Assembly: GCA_029964075.1 (NCBI GenBank) | Contig: CM057138.1 | Span: forward strand, 4,830,932 to 4,894,931 | Reading direction: 5' to 3' | Length of the DNA stretch: 64,000 bases | Source of the DNA: Patiria pectinifera | Taxonomy: Eukaryota; Echinodermata; Asteroidea; Valvatida; Asterinidae | Shown here: piece by piece, positions 39,360-48,300 of the stretch | Layout of the letters: every line of letters begins with the position of its first letter | Position numbering within the stretch: position 1 is the stretch's first letter | Position numbers and translations under genes: made by a program | The notes under the pieces: model-generated | What the model was told of the DNA's origin: nothing | Seen by the model: the letters and a program-made list of their open reading frames with translations, nothing else | Database searches by the model: none

Positions 39360-42300
39360 CACTTTAGAGTTGGAGTTCAGAACCACTATTCCACATATTT
39401 TATTTTTAGGGAATTAGTACTTACATGTTTGAGGCGATGTGTTCTGGAGATGAGCTGACCGTTGACAAACGTCTGTGCGTCGCCCACTGGTCTAACTGTC
39501 ACAGCGCCCTCTTTGTTGCTGATCAAACTAGGAACAAATTAACGAAGCAACACATTTTTCACATAAATATTTATCTGATGGCCAGAGTGTTCATTTGTCA
39601 TGCTAAGCCTAGTCGACAAAAAAATCCTAATGATGGGGTGCTGTGGTCCAATGGTTACGGTGTTCGACTCGTGTACCGTGGTACATGAGTTCGAATCCTG
39701 ACCGTGGGAACATGGTGCTTGTGCTCCTGAGCAAGGCACTTTACCATTATTGCTTCGTCCTTCGGATGGGACGTAAAGCAGTAGGTCCCGTGTGTTGTGT
39801 AATGCATGTTAAAGAACCCAGTAAAAGAACCCAGAACACTTATCGCTAAGAGAAGGGGTTTGCCCCGGTGTTTCTGGCAGTGGCTGCTTAATGCGCCGCA
39901 GCACCTTGTAAACCATTATAAAGGTGCTACATAATGGTTCTCATATTTCCAATGTACTTCATTTACCTGTCTCTAATAATAGACATAATTTCCAGCGCCT
40001 TGAGTACCTAATTGTTGGTAGATACGTGCACTATATAAGACTTCGGTATTATTATTATTATTATGTAAGTGATGAATATCAAACAAAATTCTAACAAAAT
40101 CCAGCAAAATCTTTCCCTCACCAGTGGTCATCGGCCACCAGCGCTCCGGCCAGCTGTATCTGATGGCCAGAGTGTTCGTCCGTCTTGCCTAGCCTGGTCT
40201 GTCCCTCTCTCAGGACGTACAGCAGGACCTCAGACAGCTGGGGGTCTTCGTTCAAGTTGACCAGGTTGGGCAGGGTGTTGTCAAACTTGAAGACGACTCC
40301 AGATTTCTGCAGAAAAGGTATCATAGTACATTTATTATATATTTATCGTTAACCCTCTTAAACTTCTGCACTTCACAACCCTTCAAGTTTTGCAAAACCA
40401 CCTTTGCTCATAGAGTTAGCACCCACACTTCAAATTGCTTTGAGGTAATCTTCCATGCAGAAGACCTACCTCCATCTCCTTAATTTCTCGGACCCGTCGC
40501 ATCTCGCTGGCTTCCAGTCTCTCCTTCCACGATCCCTCGACTTCCTTCATGTGTCGCTCGGACAGCGTCAACTTCCTCCGCAGTTCTGCGATCTCTGCCA
40601 GGGATTCCTTGATGGCCTCTGTGTGGGTGTTCGTCACCGCGTCCCCCTGGGGGTTCGGCGCAGGGGGGTGGGGGGCTCGGGTCGGGGTGGTGAAGCCTTG
40701 GCCGCGGAGACGCTCGATCTCGGATCGCAGTTCTTTGGGAGGAAACAAAGTTGATGTTTTATTAATGTGGTGAGCACAATACATATTTAAAAAATGAACT
40801 CCTCTCAAGCCCTTCCAAGTCGTCCCTTGTACTAACAAATCTTCCCAAGTCCTCACAGGTCCTCCTGAGTCCTAACAAGTCTTTCCTAGTCTTTACGAGT
40901 TTTCACAAATCCTCCATAGTCCTCCCAAGTCCTCAAAGGTCCTCCCAAGTCCTCAAAGGTCCTCCCGAGTCCTCACAAGTCTTTCCAAGTCGTCACAAGT
41001 TTTCACAAGTCCTCACAAGTCTTCCCAAGTCCTCCCAAGATCTACCAAGTCCTCACAAGTTGTCCCAAGTCGTCCCAAGTACTCACAAGTCCTCACAAGT
41101 CTTCCCAAGTCCTCCCAAGATCTACCAAGTCCTCCCAGGTCCTCCCAAGTCCTCACTAGTTTTCACAAGCCCTACAGTCCCAAGTCAAGTCGCAAACTAT
41201 TCAAATGAACTGTAACACAACCATTCCTATGTTACTGTTCGTCCCCTCTTCCTTAGACTTGTGAATGGACTTGTAGTCTTCTTGTGACATGACTAGAGAC
41301 ATACCTCTGAACAACTTCTCCAGAAACTACCCACGGTGACTTGTAAACAGATATTGCAAGAGTTGTTCAGTATCCTCCAACACGTTATATCCCTTCACCT
41401 GAAACTGACCTGCAGGGTTTTTAAGGGTTTTACATATTGCTCTGAATATTGACTTTCAACTAGGAGGGTTAACAAGACGATCCCTCCGAAGAAGTCAATC
41501 CTTATTCATGTGGTGAGGTCTCTAGTCTGTTCCTGCAGTGCTGGGTTCCAATCCAGCTGAGGAAATCCAGTCAACCTACCTCGAATGAGTCTCGCCTTGG
41601 GATCCTCGTTCACCTTGGCCAGGTTGATAATGGAGCGGGCCTGCTTGGCGTAGCGTAAGGTGCTAAGCGTCTCGTCAATGTGCAAGCTGGATGGGCTAAT
41701 GGTTGCGATCATGGCAGTCTTGGAGTTACCTCCGAGACTTTCCTTCAGAAGCCTAAGCGGAAGAAAAGGTTAGAATGCGTCAAAATGTGAAGCTACATTT
41801 CGGCCAGACTTTAAAAAAAATTCATATTTTTAAATTGTTCACTTTACATTATTCCAAAGGTCTGGGTCATATGAAATCTACATAATGCCTAACATTTACG
41901 GAGAAAACATTGGAAAACCCAGTTTTTTTACTAACTGTTGTATCCCGAAATTCCTTTGCACAGTAATTACCCAAACACAGCTAACTTCCAAGGCATATTT
42001 GTGTGAACATTTGTATTCTGCTTTGGAACGATAATTTCAGCTATTATCATTTCGTGATAAACATGTTTTTCAGCACAATCCTAAGACTCTTTTTCCCCAA
42101 ATACAAACTTGCATCTTTTGAAAAGTGACAACAATATAAAATACCACCCCATCCAAATAAGGGATGAATTTAGAAACCGTCAGTTTTCTTACCACGTGAG
42201 TACACTGTCCCGGTAAGGAATGAAGAACTTCTTTTTCCTGAGAGCGGTGCTCTCGGCTAGCTGGGATATGACTTTACCAAGAGTCATCAGGGATCTGTTG

Positions 42301-45300
42301 ATGTTGGCTCCCTCCTGCAAATAAACAAGTAAACATCTAAATTTTCTGTGCTTAGCAATTTTTTGTGTTGAGAAACTTTCCGTGCTAAGCAATTTGGAAA
42401 GAGTTTCATACTGGGCCACCACTCAGACCTCCTGCACAAAGTCTATGGGCCATGAAAGAAAAAGTTAAGGTATATGAAAGAATGTTTGCACTCTTAGTGT
42501 TTCCTCATCAGATTTACAACTTTTGGTACCTTTCAGGTCATATTAAGAAATATGAGTGGTGGCCCAGTATGGAAATCTTTCCAGCAATTTTCTATGCTGA
42601 GCAATTTTCTGTGCTTAGCAGTTTTCCACGCAAAGCAAGTTTCCATGCTGAGCAATTTTCTGTGCTAAGCAACTGTCCAAGCTGAGCAATTTTCTGTGCT
42701 AAGCAATTTGCCATGCTAAAATTGTTTCCATGCTAAGGAATTTTCCATGCTAAGGAAATTTCCATGCTGAAATTGTTTCCAAGCTAACTAATTTTCCATG
42801 CTAAAATTGTTTCCATGCTAAGTAATTTTCCATGCTAAAATTGTTTCCATGCTTAGTAATTTTCCATGCTAAGTAATTTTCCATGCTGGGCAATTTTCCA
42901 TGCTAAGCAATTTTCCATGCTAAGCAATTTTCTATGCTAAACAATTTTCCATGCTAAGCAATTTTCTATGCTAAGCAATTTTCCATGCTAAGCAATTTTC
43001 CATGCAAAGCAATTTTCTATGCTAAGCAATTTTCCACGCTAAGCAATTTTCCATGCTAAGCAATTTTCTGTGATGAGCAATTTTCCGTACTTAGCGATTT
43101 TTCATGTTAAGCAATCTTCTGTGCTAAGCAGAGTTCCATGCTTAGCATCTATGTGAATTGGGTCCTGTTTACCTTGGTAAACTGTTTTTGCTAAACAAAT
43201 ATTCTCTGCGCTTAGCAATTTTCCGCACTAACCTTGAGTCTGTCTCCAGTGGTCTGAGCTGAGCTACATCTCTCGCTGCCTGCCAAGTCCACTAAGTTGA
43301 TCTTGCTGGTCACGTTGTGTGTGTGCTCATCGCCTTCTATCAACTCCGTCTGCAGAGAAGTTTACATGTTACTTTTTAATAACACTTGACAAGCCTAGAC
43401 AAGCCTAGTATAGCTGGGACTTCATTTCAGATGAAAGAACTTATCCCAAAAATGAAACACAAGAAATGACCAGTGTACCTTCGTCTTTGTCATGACGATT
43501 GTGAAGACGGAGTGTGAGCGGCTTGATTTGTCGTTCATCCCCGTCGCGGCTGTGGCCCGCTGCTTGTTGCCCAGCTCAATCCAGCTATGAATGTCTCCAT
43601 AAGAATTGGCCACAAACCTGGAGAGATGCAAGCACAAAACACGTACTGTTTAAATGTTAAGGATCATTTGCTTTTCATGCATTTTGCTTGTTCCTAATAA
43701 CACCACTCCAAATCCAAAGAAGAATGTTCAAAACCTAACCTGTTGGAGTTTCAGCTCAGTGGATATTACCCTTTTCGAGCAAAACAGCGAAAAACCTTGC
43801 ACAACCTTTTGATCAGGAAACCTGATTTTTTTCAATAGCACTCTTTATTTTGAAAAGAATCAGTCACTTGACCGATCGTTGGAAATCACCTACATTTCTT
43901 GATTTCTTCTGAATGACAGCAAGCCAGACGGAATAATTTCACGGGGTGTTTAGTGCCGGTACGATCTTTAATCAAAGTAAGCTTTTTGATAATAATTTGG
44001 TAGGTTACTTTTGGGATAAATGCAATTCATCCCATATGCTTTTAAAATCTGATCCAGTGCAAGTCCGGAAAACAGAGATTCAATATTCCATTATAAGTTT
44101 CAAAGTTAGAGTATAAAACATTAACTGCATAGTTTCTGCCTGTTTTTAATTCTCCTATTCAAAAATTCTTGAAAGGAATGTTTTCGTATTGACAGAGACA
44201 GAAAAATCTCATTTTCCAAACCATTCCGAGAATGAATTGACAGTCTCAATGTCATTTTAGATTTGGTTCATTTTCACAGAAATTTGGCGTTTTAACCAAT
44301 TTTGGCTAAAAACAAGCATGATGCTGAAGAAAGAGTATCAAAACTGTAAAATGAAACACGTTATCCGACCAATCCATCCAGATGTGACAAAAATCTCTGA
44401 AGCTCTGGAGTGACTACTTACGTTGAAAGACCTTCCACATAGGGGCCGAGAACTGGATGCTCCCGAACTCTCAGCTGCAAAGTAAATGTTTCAAAAATAA
44501 TAACAAATGTGTTAACATTGTTTCAAAAGATACGGAGGTATTGATACAAAGTTAAATGATTCAATACGGTTTTACCACAGCAGTATTGTAGTCAAGGTAA
44601 TTGCGAAGGATCACAAGTCATCACAAATCCATCACAAGTCCATCACAACTCCATCATAAACCATCACAAGTCCATCACCAGTCCGCACAAGTCCATCAAA
44701 AGTCCATCACAAATCTACCAAAAGTCATCAAAGGTCAAAGGTCATCACAAGTCACCACAGATCAAACGCAAGTCATTACAGGTCCATCAAAAGAGTTCCC
44801 AAAGTCAGTCGCAAGTCATCATAAGTCATCACAAGTCCATCATAAATCCTTCAAAAGTCCACCACAACTCCATCACAACTTTATCACAAGTCATAAAAGG
44901 TCCATCACAAGAAGTCAGTCGCAAGTCATCGCAACTCCATCACGAGTTCGCTCTCACGCTTTTCCAAAAGTGACAAAAGGCCTTCCTTAACTTGTGACTG
45001 GACTTGTGACTGGACTTGTGATCTGTCACAAGTTTGAGGCTTCAGTCTGGTTTAAGTCTCGACTGCAATTGAATGTTCACACAAACCACAAAGGGAAACA
45101 GACTAGGTGCATTATAATAATTTTGAAAAGTTGAACAGAGCGGGGTTTGAACCTGCGACCTCCAGATTGCCATTCATGTAGGGGGTTCCCCATTTTCTCA
45201 ATACCTTTGTTCAAGGACCGCAATTGCGGATGGATGGCTTCTGACAAAGACATTTACAAAATGGGGACCCCCACCATAGGGCTAGATAGCTAAGTCGGTA

Positions 45301-48300
45301 GAGTGCTGGAACGGCAATCCAGAGGTCAAAGATTCAAACCCTGTTCTAGTCAATTTCTTTGTTCAACTTTAAAAATCAATTGTTAATTGACAGAAATCAT
45401 CTCAAGTATGATTCAAGTGCATATTTATTTCAAGTGCTCACTGTTTGGCGTTTCTTGCCGACGTCTTTGTCCGAGTCTGTCGTGGCTGCCAGCAGGTCGT
45501 GTATCTTCTCATTGTAGATTTCAAAGAAGCTGATCTCAATGGTGTACTTGGCCTACGGGTTGATTCCCAAAATAAACGGGGGAAAACCTTCAGAAATAAT
45601 ACTTTTTCAATCGAAAGCCAACAACTCTTTAGCAAAGTGTGCTATTCAAAAAAAAAAATTTCCAATTATATTAAAAACAATGTAAACGTTTCTGAATGTA
45701 ATTTAGCATCTAAAGATGATTTTTGTTTATGATCTGAAATGGCATAGCAGTTCAAGAAATATGCGAGTTAAACAGTTTAACGGATAATTTATCTGATTTT
45801 GCCTTCGTGACGCCACAAACTTCGTAAATGGAATTAATTTTGCCAATGAAAGTCCATTATCAAAAAGTTAAATTGCCATTTTAAAAGTGGAAGATCTACA
45901 TAGTAACATCACATTTTATGCACACATATATAGGATATTATTCACGACTGTGATTGGCAAAAACATTAGGGGGCGGGGCTTAATAATGGATCGGTCTTTT
46001 CTCAGACTGGGACCTTGACTGCTGAAAAACATGCAAAACTGATTCAGGCCAACTTTACTCACTCTTTAACGGACAAAATGTTCCAAAATTTTCATGAGGC
46101 AAAGACAAGGTCCTCAGTATTTCACCAGCCAAGTATGAAGTCTCAAATTCTCTTTAATATTTTGCACTTGAGAGTTAAGCCAAGTGATTTCAATTTAAAG
46201 CCTAAGACTAGACTGGTACATGTCCAACTGTTTGAAAAGATTGACCCTTCAGTGGTCTGGTGGCACACTTTGGACAGATGTGTAGAAACAGAGACCGGTA
46301 CCAGATGTTTCTTTTGACAAAGTTGACTGATGCAGTACTAAAGGGTGTTGGACTGGTTGTTTTATGTGCCAGTCTATTTTTTTGTGTTGCATGTTTTTAC
46401 TATCTTAAGTTTTGGGACTCTCATACACAGCATTGAGAGTCCCAAATTTTCGGACTAGTCTTTTCCGTGCCTAGATATTCAAGACTTTCCTTTTCAAAGA
46501 TTGAGAAAAAAAATCATCAACTTACCCTTTGTTCTGGGCCTTGTTCGTCGACTCTCCGGAACAACTCGCGACAAAATCTTGGGATGACGCCCGTCTCTTT
46601 ATTATAACCCATTATTCTGTCCAAAAAGAAAATCAATGACAGAAATTGCAGAACATTTCTGTAAAAAGAGCTTTTTTTTTTTAACCTTTCCCAAATTTTC
46701 ACACAAAAATATCTATTTAATGTTTAATAATTATCTCCAAAGAGTACGAGTACTGCACATTTATTCTAACTTCTCACATGGTACCCTATGGAGACATGTG
46801 CATAATAGGGGACAAAAGATTGAATACGGCTCCACAGGGCAATTTCTATAGGTGAATGCATCTCCACAAGTTTATCACGAATCAGATAAATGGATTTTAC
46901 TATTTTAGAAAAAACTAGGAATTTCCAAGGTGGGTTGATCGGTTGTAAATTGAAGCGTTTTATGTAAGGGATATTAAGTCCGAATTTTAACCCAGGAAAT
47001 TAATTCTGGTTAAAATAGGAGCATTTTGAAACTACACTTTCAAGCTTAACAATTTTAGTACGCGAGAACAAAGAAATGACTCAACAAGGACACAAATTCC
47101 AGTATGTACGTTTGCCCTTATAATCTGAAATTCAACTGACGTTATAAGTAAATGGGTCATTCTAAAATTTGAAGTCCACTTGCTTTTCCTGTCTTTGTTA
47201 TATCTGACATCTATAATTTTATAATTCCGATGCATTCCTGAATGCAGTCTTCCTCCAAGAGTGATTATGAATAGCAAACTACCTACCCAACAAATAAAAA
47301 ATCATTTGAAGTCATTCTTAGTGATACTTGAATGGCAAATTACAAAGTACAAAGGTAACAGGGACAGGAAAAAATGTCACACATTGGACCCTAAGAAAGA
47401 CCCAAATACTTACGTGTAGGATTTTCCGGAACCAGTCTGTCCGTACGCAAACAGGCACGTGTTGTAGCCCTCAAAGGCATTGTCTAGCAGCGGCCTCCCC
47501 AGCCTCTCGTAGACCGTCTCCTGGCTGGAGAAGTGACCCCTGACCTTGTCAAATGACCAGAAGCAGTGGTCGTAGACGAAGCTGCTGGTCTGTCCCGGCT
47601 TGGCGGATACGACAGTTTCATTCCCATTCATGGACACCACGCATTTAACGTCCCTCTGGTTCTTCTCCCTGCAGATGAATAAAATTTCAATTTTGTTGAA
47701 CAGCGATGGGCTCTGTGCCCAAACGAGTGAGGGCGCACTTTCACCACTTCCAAGAGCCCAGTGGACGGGACACACCACTTGGGTGAACTAGTTTGCGTGC
47801 GTTTGTGATCCAACTAAGTGACTCAAATTGACTCAAGCATAAATTTGACTTGACTCGACTCGACCACACGCTGTGACTCGACTCGACTTTCTTTACCTAT
47901 TGACTCGACTCAACATGAATCACTTCCTTGAAATGACTCGACTCGACTCGAGTCACAAAAAGCAGTGCCTCGTTACACTTTTGCACAGCAGCATCATAAT
48001 GCACGACGGGGAGCCAGGACCAATTAGTTTTGTGATGACGTTTTGGCCAGCGTTTGACTAGAGGCATTCGAATGTTGCTATCAGTGCGCAGGCGTAAGTT
48101 ACGACATGAATCAACCACTAGTCGACTAATGGTCCAAGAAAGAACTTGCTGAAAGATGAATGTTCAGCTATGGACCCTTGAATAAGCAACCCACTCAACA
48201 GCAGGGGTGTGAGTGACTACTAGTAAAAATAGCTGAAAACAGCTGAAAAAGGTGTAAAAAAGCTGAATTTTGGAAATCTCCTATACTTTTTGTACACAGC

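Noticed and set aside
46411-46448. Palindrome ttgggactctca...tgagagtccca as a regulatory hairpin
   Set aside because: Short, intronic and single; no further evidence.
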